A stretch of 64,000 nt of DNA from Prauserella alba (lineage in GTDB: Bacteria; Actinomycetota; Actinomycetes; Mycobacteriales; Pseudonocardiaceae): assembly GCF_024171735.1 (NCBI RefSeq), contig NZ_JAMTCH010000005.1:248001-312000 (forward strand). The letters run 5' to 3'. The position numbers and the translations under genes were made by a program. The notes below the pieces were generated by a model that worked only from the letters and a program-made list of their open reading frames with translations, was not told where the DNA came from and ran no database searches. Of the stretch, positions 36,365 through 45,208 are shown piece by piece (within the stretch, counting starts at the first letter, position 1; each line of letters starts with the position of its first letter).

Positions 36365-37339
36365 TCACTTCGCCGTCAGGACGATCTTGCCGAACACCCC
36401 GCCCTCGTCGAGTGTCCGGTGGGCCTGCGCCGCGTTGCCCAGTGGCAGCACCTGGTCGATGACGGGCAGCACCGTGCCCTGATCCAGCAGTGGCCACAGG
36501 TGCGTGCGCACGTCGGCCACGATCGCGGCCTTGCTCTCGAGCGACCGTGAGCGCAGTGCCGTCGCCGACACGGTGCCGCGTTTGCGCAGCAGCTTGCCGA
36601 TGTTCAGTTCGCCCTGCATGCCGCCCTGCATGCCGATGATCACCAGGTGGCCGCTGTCGCGCAGCACGTCGATGTTGCGGTCGAGGTACTTCGCGCCGAT
36701 GTTGTCGAACACGACGTCGGCACCGCCCGTCGCGGTCTTCAGCTCCTCGACGAAATCCTGTTCGCGGTAGTTGATGGTGATGTCCGCGCCGAGTTGTTTG
36801 CACCGTTCGAGGCGTTCGGCCGAGCCGGCGGTGACGGCGACGGTCGCGCCGAGTGCCTTCGCCACCTGGATGGCGTGGGTGCCGATACCACCAGCGCCGC
36901 CGTGCACGAGCAGAACGTCCCCTTCGGACAGACCTGCGTGCATCACGAGGTTGGACCACACGGTGCAGGCCACCTCCGGCAGTCCCGCTGCCGAGTGCAG
37001 TTCGACCTCGGTCGGCAGCGGCAGCAGCTGGCCCGCGGGCACGGCGACCTTCTCGGCGTAGCCGCCGCCGGCCAGCAGTGCGCACACCTCGTCGCCGAGC
37101 TGCCATTCGGTGACGTCTTCGCCCAGCGCCGCGACGGTGCCCGAGCATTCGAGACCGAGGATCTCGCTGGCGCCGGGCGGCGGCGGATAGTTTCCCTGGC
37201 GCTGCAACAGATCGGCGCGGTTCACGGCCGTCGCAGCCACGTCGAGGAGCACCTCGCCGGGTGCTGGCTCGGGGTCGGGCACCTCGGTCAGCTCGAGGTT
37301 CTCGGGAGGGCCGGGTTCTCGCAGCATGATCGCGCGCAT
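36365..37339 (-). CDS. NAD(P)H quinone oxidoreductase, zinc-independent MDR type
   Basis: A 324-residue medium-chain reductase (Rv3777-like). PEPAPGEVLLDVAATAVNRADLLQRQGNYP is the quinone-reductase N-terminal domain; the nucleotide motif HGGAGGIGTHAIQVAKALGA lies near residue 150. No zinc-ligand cysteines are present. These enzymes reduce quinones with NADPH. ATG 37339 is the start. It preserves the gene order bpa, aminotransferase-like, Qor seen in mycobacteria. Confidence 0.88.
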   Translation of the reverse strand: MRAIMLREPGPPENLELTEVPDPEPAPGEVLLDVAATAVNRADLLQRQGNYPPPPGASEILGLECSGTVAALGEDVTEWQLGDEVCALLAGGGYAEKVAVPAGQLLPLPTEVELHSAAGLPEVACTVWSNLVMHAGLSEGDVLLVHGGAGGIGTHAIQVAKALGATVAVTAGSAERLERCKQLGADITINYREQDFVEELKTATGGADVVFDNIGAKYLDRNIDVLRDSGHLVIIGMQGGMQGELNIGKLLRKRGTVSATALRSRSLESKAAIVADVRTHLWPLLDQGTVLPVIDQVLPLGNAAQAHRTLDEGGVFGKIVLTAK

Positions 37340-37511
37340 ACCGCGACTGTATGTCACTCGGAGGAGCGTGTCCCGGCGGCGACGGTTCATACCTCCGTGG
37401 TGGCCGCCGTGATCGCCATTCCCTTGTGGCCACGTGAGCGTCCTACGAACGGACCTTGACGTTTCGGAGAACTCGCACAAAAGTGACGCCGCAAAGTCAG
37501 AAGGGGATCAG

Positions 37512-39032
37512 ATGTCATTCAGTAGAGGGAAGTTGCGGTCCGCCACCGCCGTTGCGGCGTGTGCGGGCCTGGTGCTCACCGGCACCGCAACGGCGCAGGC
37601 CGCACCGAAATCGCTGCCCGATGAGCTGCCGGAGAAGGTCGAACTCGGCGCCATGCAGCGGCACCTGATCGCGATGCAGCGCATCGCCGACGTTCACGAC
37701 GGCAACCGGGTCGCAGGTTCGATGGGGCACGAGACGTCCGCCGAGTACATGGCGCAGCGCCTCGCCGGCGCCGGCTACGACATCACGCGGCAGCAGTTCC
37801 CGTTCACCTACACCGAGACGCTCGCCGAGAAGCTCACCGTCGGTGGCGAGGACGTGCCGATCGTCGTCATGGAGTACAGCAAGAACACCGAGGAGGGCGG
37901 TCTGACCGCCCCGGTCGCGGCCATCGAGCCGGACGACACCCCGGGCTGCGAGGCCGCCGACTACGGTGACGTCACCGGTCAGATCGCGGTCATCAAGCGC
38001 GGTGCGTGCTCGTTCGCCGACAAGCAGGCCGCCGCCGCCGAGGCGGGAGCCGTCGCCGCGATCGTCTACAACAACGAGCCCGGCCCGCTCAACGGCACTC
38101 TCGGCGACGCGGACAGCGCGGTGATCCCGACCGGCGGCATCAGCCAGGAGGACGCGCAGGCGCTGATCGACGCCGACGGCCAGGACATCACCGTCGAGCT
38201 GCGGCAGCTGCAGGAGGAGCGCACCACCTACAACCTGATCGCCGAGACCACCACCGGCCGCGACGACAACGTCGTGATGGCCGGTGCCCACCTCGACGGC
38301 GTCACCGACGGTCCGGGCATCAACGACAACGGCACCGGTTCGGCGGCGCTGCTCGAGACCGCGCTGCAGCTGGGCGGCTCCCCGGACGTCAACAACAAGG
38401 TCCGGTTCGCCTGGTGGAGCGCCGAGGAGTTCGGCCTGGTCGGCTCGACGCACTACGTCAACTCGCTGAGCCAGGAGCAGCAGCTCGACATCGCGATGTA
38501 CCTCAACTTCGACATGATCGGCTCGCCGAACGCCGCCTACTTCACGCTCGACGGAGACGACTCCGAAGGTGAGGGTGCGGGTGCAGGCCCCTACGGTTCG
38601 GCACAGATCGAGAAGGCGTTCGAGGACTCGCTCGCCGAGCGGGGCATCGAGGCCGAGGGCAGCGATTTCTCCGGCCGTTCCGACTACGGCGAGTTCATCG
38701 CCTACGGCATCCCGGCCGGTGGGCTGTTCACCGGTGCCGAGGACATCAAGACCGAGGAGCAGGCCGCCAAGTGGGGCGGAACCGCCGGTGAGGCGTACGA
38801 CCCCTGCTACCACACGCCGTGCGACAACCTGGGCAACGTCGATTACGACGCCCTGGACATCAACGCCGACGCGATGGCCCAGGTGACCGCGCAGTACGCG
38901 CTCAGCACCGAGGACGTCAACCACATCGCCCCGGCGGAGAAGAAGAACAAGGCCGAGGTGGCCAAGCAGCGGGCGGCGAACAAGAAGGTCGCCACCGTCG
39001 CGGCCGACCGTGCGCACGAGGTCACGTCCTGA
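37512..39032 (+). CDS. Secreted M28 family zinc aminopeptidase with PA domain
   Basis: A 506-residue exported peptidase. The N-terminus has KLRSATAVAACAGLVLTGTATAQAA, a Sec signal peptide with cleavage near residue 30. A protease-associated domain (about 130-230; IKRGACSFADKQAAAAEAGA) is inserted in the M28 fold. Zinc ligands and catalysts are visible: His in AGAHLDGV, Asp in GINDNGTGS, Glu-Glu in SAEEFG, Asp in LNFDMIGSPN and His in YHTPCDN. The C-terminal 60 residues are charged. ATG 37512 follows AAGGGG. It probably digests extracellular peptides. A terminator follows. Confidence 0.92.
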   Translation: MSFSRGKLRSATAVAACAGLVLTGTATAQAAPKSLPDELPEKVELGAMQRHLIAMQRIADVHDGNRVAGSMGHETSAEYMAQRLAGAGYDITRQQFPFTYTETLAEKLTVGGEDVPIVVMEYSKNTEEGGLTAPVAAIEPDDTPGCEAADYGDVTGQIAVIKRGACSFADKQAAAAEAGAVAAIVYNNEPGPLNGTLGDADSAVIPTGGISQEDAQALIDADGQDITVELRQLQEERTTYNLIAETTTGRDDNVVMAGAHLDGVTDGPGINDNGTGSAALLETALQLGGSPDVNNKVRFAWWSAEEFGLVGSTHYVNSLSQEQQLDIAMYLNFDMIGSPNAAYFTLDGDDSEGEGAGAGPYGSAQIEKAFEDSLAERGIEAEGSDFSGRSDYGEFIAYGIPAGGLFTGAEDIKTEEQAAKWGGTAGEAYDPCYHTPCDNLGNVDYDALDINADAMAQVTAQYALSTEDVNHIAPAEKKNKAEVAKQRAANKKVATVAADRAHEVTS

Positions 39033-39061
39033 CCCGTCGCGTCCGACCACGCCGATGAGCA

Positions 39062-39097
39062 CAGTGCCCGTTCCCCGATCACGGGGGACGGGCACTG
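39062..39097. terminator. Hairpin terminator after the M28 peptidase gene
   Basis: The stem CAGTGCCCGTTCCCC pairs with 14 of 15 bases of its partner around a six-base loop, 29 bases after the stop codon. Confidence 0.78.
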
Positions 39098-39537
39098 CTG
39101 CATCTCACGGAGGATTCTTGTGCTTGCTGCTCGCAGCCTCGGTGCCCGGGTCGGTCCCGATCCGGGGCCTGGGCGCGGCGCGTGGCCGCGCCCAGGCTGT
39201 TACCGAGGTTGCGATGGGCTGATCGCCGACGGCCGAGGTGCATGCGCCCCGCTGCCGCGCGACCGGGCCGCCGTCGCTGCCCCGATCGCAGGGAACGCGG
39301 TCTCCGGCACGAGTGGGCCTTGCGCCCCGGTGTCGCACGCCGGATTCGGCGCCATGGGCCGTCGGCTATGCCTTGATCTTCTTGCCACGGCACCACCTGA
39401 CCCTTCCCGGGGTGGAGTCGGCGAGCTGCCCGGTGGGCGGAGGCGTTCGGCTCTGCCGGCTCCCTCCGTGACTCCAGCGTGCTCCCGTCGGCGGAGGTGC
39501 ACAAGCCGGACGCGCGGAAAGGTTCTAGTCTCCGGTC
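39098..39537. other. Gene-free stretch upstream of MarR gene
   Basis: About 440 bases with no frame that has a plausible start, codon bias or recognisable protein. It must include the marR promoter. I see no repeat or strong hairpin beyond the preceding terminator. Confidence 0.5.
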
Positions 39538-40020
39538 ATGGCTGTTGACGCTGACCCCGGCGAGACGCGGTGGCTCACCGAGACGGAGATGACGGCGTGG
39601 CGGCCGTACATCGTCGCGACGTTACGCCTGCGGCAGCGGTTGCACCGGGAACTGGTCGAGGCACACGACGTCTCGTTGATCGACTACGAAGTGCTGGCCG
39701 CGCTGTCGGCGACGCCGACCGGCAGTATGCGCATGACCGAGCTCGCCGCCCTCCTCGGTTCCACGAAGAGTCGCCTGTCCCACCAGATCGGCCGTATGGA
39801 ACGTGCCGGGCACATCCGCAGGGGCAGCGACCCCGAGGACAAGCGTGGCGTGACGGCCGAACTCACCGGCCACGGCGTCGCATTGCTGCGCACGGCCGCG
39901 CCGACGCACGTCGCGGGCGTCCGTGCCCACATGATCGACCTGCTCACCCAGGACGAACAGGTCGCGCTGGGGTCGGCGTTCTCCCGCGTCCTCGGCCATC
40001 TGGACGAATTCGACGAGTGA
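39538..40020 (+). CDS. MarR family transcriptional regulator
   Basis: A 160-residue winged-helix repressor. The pattern is YIVATLRLRQRLHRELVEAHDVSLIDYEVLAAL, then RMTELAALLGSTKSRLSHQIGRMERAGHIRR (recognition helix near residue 80) and the wing DPEDKRGVTAELTGHG. ATG 39538 is the start. It is monocistronic, between a long non-coding gap and tRNA-Ser. The ligand and target are unknown. Confidence 0.88.
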   Translation: MAVDADPGETRWLTETEMTAWRPYIVATLRLRQRLHRELVEAHDVSLIDYEVLAALSATPTGSMRMTELAALLGSTKSRLSHQIGRMERAGHIRRGSDPEDKRGVTAELTGHGVALLRTAAPTHVAGVRAHMIDLLTQDEQVALGSAFSRVLGHLDEFDE

Positions 40021-40207
40021 ACGCGGCGGCGCTGCGTCGTCGTGCGATGTCGTCGTGCGGTGCGGGTCGCGTCCCGGAGCCGTCGTGCTGGTCGCGGCCG
40101 TGCGACTGTTGCGGTACGGGCGCGGCCGGGTGGGTGCGCGATGCGGGTGGCCGGAACCTCGCCCGCCGGGTCCGGCGCCGATCGCGGCGCGCTACCCTGA
40201 TCCCCGG

Positions 40208-40292
40208 GGAAGCGTGGCAGAGCGGCCGAATGCACTCGACTTGAAATCGAGCGTGGGGCAACCCACCGGGGGTTCAAATCCCCCCGCTTCCG
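40208..40292 (+). tRNA. tRNA-Ser (anticodon UGA)
   Basis: A class II tRNA of 85 nt. The acceptor GGAAGCG pairs with CGCTTCC, the discriminator is G, and the anticodon stem CTCGA/TCGAG holds the loop CTTGAAA with anticodon TGA at 40242-40244. A long variable arm (GCGTGGGGCAACCCACC) and T-arm GGGGG-TTCAAAT-CCCCC follow. CCA is not encoded. It reads UCA/UCG codons. Confidence 0.97.
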
Positions 40293-40307
40293 CAGCTGTG
40301 AACAGCG

Positions 40308-40346
40308 CGAACGCCGGGTCGGACAGCGCGTCCGGCCCGGCGTTCG
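40308..40346. terminator. Hairpin terminator after tRNA-Ser
   Basis: A 16-bp stem with one mismatch (CGAACGCCGGGTCGGA) and a seven-base loop begins 15 bases after the tRNA. It also faces the convergent oxidoreductase gene. Confidence 0.75.
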
Positions 40347-40373
40347 TTCGTTTCCCCGTCTACGCCCCGGTGA

Positions 40374-41240
40374 TCACTCGACGATGCTGTTGAGCCCTTC
40401 GGGGCCGTGGCCGAGTGCGATGCGTTGCTGGACGAGGCCATGGATGTCGTCGAGGCCACCGTCACCGAGCCGCTGATCGTGTCGGAGTTCGGTGAGCTGT
40501 TCCAGCACGTGCGCGTGTTCGGTCAGATCGGCCGGTCCACGCGGGAACGAGCTCGTCGTGACCTCTCGTGCCGTGTCCGCGGTGGCATGCACGACGTGCC
40601 CGAGTTGGGTCGCGGCCGCGGCGGCGAAGGCCTCGACGTCGATGCCGACGGAACGGATCGCTTCAAGCGCCCGCAGGTAGCCCACCTGGGCGTCGTACCA
40701 GAGCCCGAACAGGGCCAGGTCCTGTACGGCTGCGGCAGCGGGATCAGCTCCCAGATACGTCGCCGTCCCGAGAGTCTCGAGCGTCGTCCGGTGTTCCTCG
40801 AAGACCGCAGGGGAGCCGCTGTAGAGGAAGACCGCCGCGGCGGTGCCGACGGCCGCGGGCTCGGTCTGCACCCCGCCGTCGAGGTACGCGGCTCCTGCCG
40901 ATTCGGCCTTCTGGGCCGCATGGCGCGCATCACGGGGTGAACCGGTACTGAGCGTCACGATCGTACGACCCGCGATGGCGTCCGAAACGTCATCGAGGAT
41001 TCCGTCCACCGCTGTGTAGTCGGTCAGGCACACGATTACCAGCGGGCTCGCAGACGCCGCCTCGGCTGACGAGGTCGCGGGCTCCGCGCCCCTGGCGGTG
41101 AGTTCGTCGACCCGACCTGGGCTCCTGTTCCACACGGTGACGGTGATGCCGGCCGCGAGCAGAGCCTGCGCGATCGCGCTACCGATGGCACCGACACCCA
41201 GAACGCTCACCGCGGTAGCGGGCTTGGTGATGCTGCTCAT
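40374..41240 (-). CDS. NADP-dependent imine-reductase / beta-hydroxyacid-dehydrogenase-like oxidoreductase
   Basis: A 288-residue enzyme. A Rossmann motif VSVLGVGAIGSAIAQALLAAG (residues 11-31) is followed by NRSPGRVDELTARGA, typical of the NADP-preferring 6PGDH superfamily (imine reductases, GlyR1/HIBADH). The C-terminal all-helical domain is the dimer module. The canonical catalytic lysine of HIBADH is not seen; VQDLALFGLWYDAQVGYLRALEAI has instead the pattern of imine reductases. ATG 41240 is the start. It is the third gene of a unit with a TetR regulator and a small barrel protein. Confidence 0.8.
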   Translation of the reverse strand: MSSITKPATAVSVLGVGAIGSAIAQALLAAGITVTVWNRSPGRVDELTARGAEPATSSAEAASASPLVIVCLTDYTAVDGILDDVSDAIAGRTIVTLSTGSPRDARHAAQKAESAGAAYLDGGVQTEPAAVGTAAAVFLYSGSPAVFEEHRTTLETLGTATYLGADPAAAAVQDLALFGLWYDAQVGYLRALEAIRSVGIDVEAFAAAAATQLGHVVHATADTAREVTTSSFPRGPADLTEHAHVLEQLTELRHDQRLGDGGLDDIHGLVQQRIALGHGPEGLNSIVE

Positions 41241-41280
41241 GCAGTTCTCCCTGGTGATTCGAGACGGTGGGGCTACTGGC

Positions 41281-41694
41281 CTACGCGTCGGTTGCCGCCT
41301 CTTGCGATGTGCGGACGAAGCCGATGTGGTGGCCAGCGGTGACTCGCGTGATGCCGTCCGTGGCAACCGAGGCCTGTCCCTGCGTCACCGACTGGTCGGG
41401 CTCGCCGTACATCTCGAGCCGTTCGACGGTGCAGTGGCGCATGACCTCGTGGATGTACGGGTCGGACAGTTCCCAGTGCCGCAGGATCGCGGCCGAGTCC
41501 GGGTACAGCTGGAAGCTGTGCGCGAGCAGCTCGTCGTCGTCGATGAACACCTGCACCATCAGTTGGGGGCCGTGCTGCTGGACGAACTCCACCGCGCGAG
41601 TTACCGCGTGCTTGTACTCGTCGAGGTGGCCCTCCATGATGCGCATCGTGTTGTGCAGCAGCAGTGGTTCGCTTGGCGTGGATTGCGGGGACAT
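41281..41694 (-). CDS. Small protein with dimeric alpha/beta-barrel (ABM-like) pattern
   Basis: A 137-residue protein. The segment TMRIMEGHLDEYKHAVTRAV, then LMVQVFIDDDELLAHSFQLYPDS and HWELSDPYIHEVM resembles antibiotic-biosynthesis-monooxygenase-like barrel proteins, but no catalytic residue can be named. ATG 41694 is chosen over the upstream 41709. It is in a row with the TetR gene upstream and the imine-reductase-like gene downstream, so it probably belongs to the same redox or detoxification unit. Confidence 0.65.
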   Translation of the reverse strand: MSPQSTPSEPLLLHNTMRIMEGHLDEYKHAVTRAVEFVQQHGPQLMVQVFIDDDELLAHSFQLYPDSAAILRHWELSDPYIHEVMRHCTVERLEMYGEPDQSVTQGQASVATDGITRVTAGHHIGFVRTSQEAATDA

Positions 41695-41824
41695 GATCGA
41701 ACTCTCCAACGGTCGCCGTGTCTCGGGCCCGCCCCGCAGGGTGACAGCTCGATGTCGGCGCAGCAGGCCCTTTTCCGGCGTGCGGCGAGAAGGTGCCGCG
41801 GCGAGAAGGTGCCGCGGCGAGAGG

Positions 41825-42412
41825 TCATTCCGGTGTGACGGCGCGGCGGACGCTGTCGCGCAGCAGTGAGCGCCTGCGTTCGTGAGTCTCGGGTGGTTCG
41901 TCGGCGGTCGCCGCGTACACGTTGCTGACCGGCGACCAGGCCATCGACATCGCGATGACCATGGCCATCAGGTCGAACGGATCACCGTGCTGTACGAGTC
42001 CGCGTGCCTGGGCATCGGTGATGGCGCGGAGTTTGCCGTCATCGAGGCGGTCGGCCTCGTCGACGAGGTGGCCGGCGGGTCGCCGTTCGAGCCGCGCCCA
42101 CGTCGCCAGCCGGATGAGGTCGGGCCTGCGGAGGTACTCGTCGTAGAGCCGTACCGCCCAGTCGGCGAGGTCGCTCGCGTCGATCGGCACGACGTTGAGG
42201 ATGCGTTCGAGTGAGCCGAAGAAGATCGCGTCGAACAGGCCCTCCTTGCTGCCGAAGTAGCCGTAGAGCTGGGCCTTGTTGGTGCGCGCGTTCGTCACGA
42301 TGCGGTCGACACGTGCCCCGGCGATTCCGTATTTGGCGAACTCCGCCGTGGCGGCCTCGATGATGCGTTCCTTGGTCGCGGCACCGCGTGGGGTCAGGGG
42401 CGTTTCGGCCAT
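41825..42412 (-). CDS. TetR family transcriptional regulator
   Basis: A 195-residue regulator. The helix-turn-helix lies at residues 15-60 (FAKYGIAGARVDRIVTNART, then KAQLYGYFGSKEGLFDAI). The C-terminal domain has the TetR_C helical pattern (RLATWARLERRPAGH). ATG 42412 is the start. It is divergent from a zinc alcohol dehydrogenase gene, with two copies of one 18-bp palindromic site between them. Three minus-strand genes follow in its direction. Confidence 0.88.
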   Translation of the reverse strand: MAETPLTPRGAATKERIIEAATAEFAKYGIAGARVDRIVTNARTNKAQLYGYFGSKEGLFDAIFFGSLERILNVVPIDASDLADWAVRLYDEYLRRPDLIRLATWARLERRPAGHLVDEADRLDDGKLRAITDAQARGLVQHGDPFDLMAMVIAMSMAWSPVSNVYAATADEPPETHERRRSLLRDSVRRAVTPE

Positions 42413-42426
42413 GGGTCGACTTTAAC

Positions 42427-42496
42427 AACAGACTATTCGGTTTGCTTTTCTGTGCACCCGACTCTAGTGTGGCAACAACAAACCGAACAGTCTGTT
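42427..42496. promoter_or_regulatory. Paired TetR operator sites
   Basis: AACAGACTATTCGGTTTG at 42427-42444 recurs in inverted orientation at 42479-42496 with one difference. Each site is itself a partial palindrome (AAAC...GTTT outer arms). The pair fills the divergent region between the TetR and alcohol dehydrogenase genes, and the second site abuts the ADH ribosome-binding site. Confidence 0.7.
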
Positions 42497-42510
42497 TATG
42501 GAGGTGGGTC

Positions 42511-43542
42511 GTGCGCAGCACCACGGCATGGCGAACAGCGACCTCGGGCGCGCTCGAACCAGCACTCATCCGGCGGCGTTCCCTGCGGCCCGACGACCTC
42601 GCTGTCCGGGTCGATCACTGCGGGGTCTGCCATACCGACCTGCACTCGGTGCGCGACCGGACGGACGACGAGGCCGTCGTCCCGGGCCACGAGTTCACCG
42701 GTGCGGTCACGGAGGTCGGTAGCGGTGTCACGCGGTTCCGAATCGGGGACCGCGTAGCGGTCGGCAACATCGTCGACTCGTGCGGGACCTGCGCGATGTG
42801 CAGGACGGGGCAGGAGAACTTCTGCCACGACTTCCCGACGCTCACCTACGGCGGCACGGACCGCCTCGACCGCACGCCCACCTCGGGAGGATTCGCCCGC
42901 GAGTACGTCGTGCGCGACCGGTTCGCCTACGCACTGCCGCCCGCGCTCGACCCCGCGGGCGCCGCGCCGTTGCTGTGCGCCGGGATCACCGTGTGGGAAC
43001 CGCTGCGGGCCCTGGACGTCGGCCCGGGCACGCGGGTAGCCGTGGTCGGTCTCGGCGGCCTCGGCCACTTGGCGGTGAAACTCGCCGCAGCGCTCGGCGC
43101 GGAGGTGTCGGTCGTCAGCCGTTCGTCGTCCAAACGCGACGATGCCCGACGGCTCGGTGCGCATGAACTCATCGTGTCGACCGACGCGGCTCAGCTGGCC
43201 GCTGCGCGGGAACGTTTCGACGTCGTCGTCGACACCGTTGCCGTCGCCCACGACCTGTCGCCGTACCTGCGGCTGGTCGCCCTGGACGGAACCCTCACCC
43301 AGGTCGGCCATCTCGGCCCGGTCACCGTGAACACCACGGACCTTCTGATCGGCCGCAAGAGTCTCAGTTCGGCGGGCAGTGGCGGCACGCGTGCCACGGC
43401 CGAACTCCTCGACTTCTGCGCCGAACACGGGATCACCGCGGACGTCGAGGTGCTGCCGTCGGCGAAGGTCAACGAGGCGCTGGACCGCCTCGCGCGCGGG
43501 GACGTCCGCTACCGCTTCGTGCTCGACATGTCGGACCTCTGA
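42511..43542 (+). CDS. Zinc-dependent alcohol dehydrogenase, cinnamyl/YahK type
   Basis: A 343-residue MDR enzyme. The catalytic zinc site is CGVCHTDLH (Cys near residue 32) with GHEFTGAV, and the structural zinc loop is CGTCAMCRTGQENFC. NADP-binding VVGLGGLGHLAVKLAAALGA lies near residue 180. The family reduces aldehydes with NADPH. GTG 42511 follows GGAGG closely. Its operator overlaps the TetR sites, so it should be induced by the ligand of that regulator. Confidence 0.9.
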   Translation: MRSTTAWRTATSGALEPALIRRRSLRPDDLAVRVDHCGVCHTDLHSVRDRTDDEAVVPGHEFTGAVTEVGSGVTRFRIGDRVAVGNIVDSCGTCAMCRTGQENFCHDFPTLTYGGTDRLDRTPTSGGFAREYVVRDRFAYALPPALDPAGAAPLLCAGITVWEPLRALDVGPGTRVAVVGLGGLGHLAVKLAAALGAEVSVVSRSSSKRDDARRLGAHELIVSTDAAQLAAARERFDVVVDTVAVAHDLSPYLRLVALDGTLTQVGHLGPVTVNTTDLLIGRKSLSSAGSGGTRATAELLDFCAEHGITADVEVLPSAKVNEALDRLARGDVRYRFVLDMSDL

Positions 43543-43582
43543 GGCGTACGTGCGGTGCCGGTCTGTCCGGTACGAATCGTGA

Positions 43583-44116
43583 TCACACGCCGGTATCACC
43601 GTCGATGCGTTCACGGAGCAGGTCGGCGTGCCCGTCGTGGCGGGCGTACTCGGCGATCATGTGCGTGTAGATCCAGCGCAGGCTGACTTCCTGCCCGTGG
43701 AACGGTGCCGTGGAGTCCAGTGCGCGGCTCGCGCAGTTGCGTTTGGCCACGGCGATCTCCTCGCGCCACGCTGTCATCGCCTGCTCGGCGGACACCTCGT
43801 CCAGCAAGGAGAAGCCCTCGTCGTGCTGCCCGCCCGTCGACGGGTACACCGAAGCAACGTCCTCACCGGCAAGCGTGCGGCGGAACCATGCGCGTTCCAC
43901 TTCGGTCATGTGCTGCACGAGCCCGAGCAGCGTCAGCTCCGACGGCGGCGCCGACGCGGTGCGCAGCTGCTGCTCGTCGAGTCCTTCGCACTTGAGAGCG
44001 AGAGTGTCGCGGTAGAAATCCAGCCACGCCTCGAGCGTTGTCGTTTCGTCCGCGGTCGTCGGCGGCCGCTGCCGCTCAACGCGCGGGGGTCTGGTGGGCA
44101 TGTCTTCGGTGGTCAC
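43583..44116 (-). CDS. DinB / DUF664 family protein
   Basis: A 177-residue DinB-fold four-helix protein. The metal-binding histidines are visible in LLGLVQHMTEVERAWF, YTHMIAEYARHDGHADLLRE. This pattern matches the DUF664 (mycothiol- or bacillithiol-dependent enzyme-like) subgroup. GTG 44116 has AAAGGA nine bases upstream and is preferred over ATG 44101. It stands alone downstream of the ImmA gene; the reaction is unknown. Confidence 0.82.
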   Translation of the reverse strand: MTTEDMPTRPPRVERQRPPTTADETTTLEAWLDFYRDTLALKCEGLDEQQLRTASAPPSELTLLGLVQHMTEVERAWFRRTLAGEDVASVYPSTGGQHDEGFSLLDEVSAEQAMTAWREEIAVAKRNCASRALDSTAPFHGQEVSLRWIYTHMIAEYARHDGHADLLRERIDGDTGV

Positions 44117-44129
44117 GACGAAGATCCTT

Positions 44130-44765
44130 TCAGCCGGTACCGACATTTCCCGGTGCCGAGGTGGCGCCGCCGAGCGCGGGTGCGGCACCGAACCGGGGAC
44201 GCTTCGCGCGATGCCGCCAGGCGATCGTGCGCGCACCCGTGGCGTTCAACCGCCAGCGCGCCATCCGTCTGCTGACGCCGAACCGGCGCGCCACGGCCGT
44301 GTCCGTCCATCCGCGCAGTGCCGCCGCGAGCGCTGCATCCCGGGGCAGGAGCAGCTCGCCCGCGAGTTCGTCGGCCTCCCGCTCGACGGACGTGGCCGTC
44401 GCGCCACACAGTTGCGCACCGGTCACCAGCAGTCCGAATTCGTGCTCGAGCAGCACGTGCGCCATCTCGTGGGCGATGGTCGCGCGTCTGCGCCGGGTGT
44501 CGTGCACGTGGTTCTCCACGATCACGCGGGCGCTGCCGACTGCGACGAGCGCACCCGAGAAGGAGTCCGCGGCAGGTCCGGTGAAGTGCCGGACGGCGTC
44601 GCGCGGCATCGCCGGATCGCGCAGGTCGAGCACCGGAATGCCGTACAGCTCGGCGAGCGTGTACGGGTCGAGTGGGCCGGAGGCGTCGAGTCCCAGCTCG
44701 GCCCTGACGGCCAGCGCGAGCCTGCCGGCGTGCGCTTTGAAACCCCGGCGGAGCGGTGGTGTCAC
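44130..44765 (-). CDS. ImmA/IrrE family metallopeptidase
   Basis: A 211-residue zinc peptidase. The motif ATIAHEMAHVLLEHE contains HExxH (His99, Glu100, His103), and a Glu in VEREADELAGELLLP near residue 126 is the third ligand. A helix-turn-helix-like tail (GWTDTAVARRFGVSRRMARWRLNATG) follows. Relatives cleave a partner repressor upon a stress signal (ImmA/ImmR, IrrE/DdrO). GTG 44765 overlaps the stop of the XRE gene as GTGA, so the two are coupled. Confidence 0.9.
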   Translation of the reverse strand: MTPPLRRGFKAHAGRLALAVRAELGLDASGPLDPYTLAELYGIPVLDLRDPAMPRDAVRHFTGPAADSFSGALVAVGSARVIVENHVHDTRRRRATIAHEMAHVLLEHEFGLLVTGAQLCGATATSVEREADELAGELLLPRDAALAAALRGWTDTAVARRFGVSRRMARWRLNATGARTIAWRHRAKRPRFGAAPALGGATSAPGNVGTG

Positions 44766-45208
44766 TGCGGTAACCTCCCGAAACCCGCATCGCTGGAAGC
44801 GGCAGGACCGGCGACGTCCGTGCCGGCCGCGCCGGCGTGATGTTTGATGCGGCGCATCGTCGCGCCGACGATCTCGAGCAGATACTCCTTGTCCGCCTCC
44901 GGAAGGTCGTCGCGGGCGCGCAGCAGCATCGCGAGCTGCGTCTCCAGCTCCGGCGTCGGCCCGTGGGCCGGAGTTGCGGCCGCCTGGTCGTCGCCCGAGT
45001 GGCTCATGAACTCCTCCGCGGGAGTCCCGAGCCACTGGACGAGCGCGATGAAGCCGTCGAGGTCGGGACGCTGACCGTTGCCCATGCGGCTGAGCAGGGA
45101 CGGGCTCACCCCGGCTTCCTCCGCGAGCTGGCGCCAGGACAGATCACGCGCGCGGCGCTGCGCGTCGAGGGCGTCGTGCAGTCGCGACAGGTCCATGCGG
45201 CCTGACAT
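44762..45208 (-). CDS. XRE family transcriptional regulator, partner of ImmA
   Basis: A 148-residue protein with an N-terminal HTH_3 domain (residues 8-65; ARDLSWRQLAEEAGVSPSLLSRM, then GNGQRPDLDGFIALVQWLGTP) and a helical C-terminal half. It is the expected repressor cleaved by the downstream ImmA-like peptidase. ATG 45208 has GGAGG ten bases upstream. Its promoter region is the repeat-rich 45209-45682 gap. No mobile element is visible around it. Confidence 0.9.
   Translation of the reverse strand: MSGRMDLSRLHDALDAQRRARDLSWRQLAEEAGVSPSLLSRMGNGQRPDLDGFIALVQWLGTPAEEFMSHSGDDQAAATPAHGPTPELETQLAMLLRARDDLPEADKEYLLEIVGATMRRIKHHAGAAGTDVAGPAASSDAGFGRLPQ

Noticed and set aside
41782-41821. Two 16-bp direct repeats (GCGGCGAGAAGGTGCC) downstream of the TetR gene
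   Set aside because: Only two copies and a partial third, in a short gap between co-directional genes; it looks like simple slippage and no function is suggested.
44130-45208. XRE-ImmA pair as evidence of a prophage or integrative element
   Set aside because: No integrase, excisionase, replication, portal or att-like direct repeat is visible around it, so I annotate it only as a regulator-protease pair.
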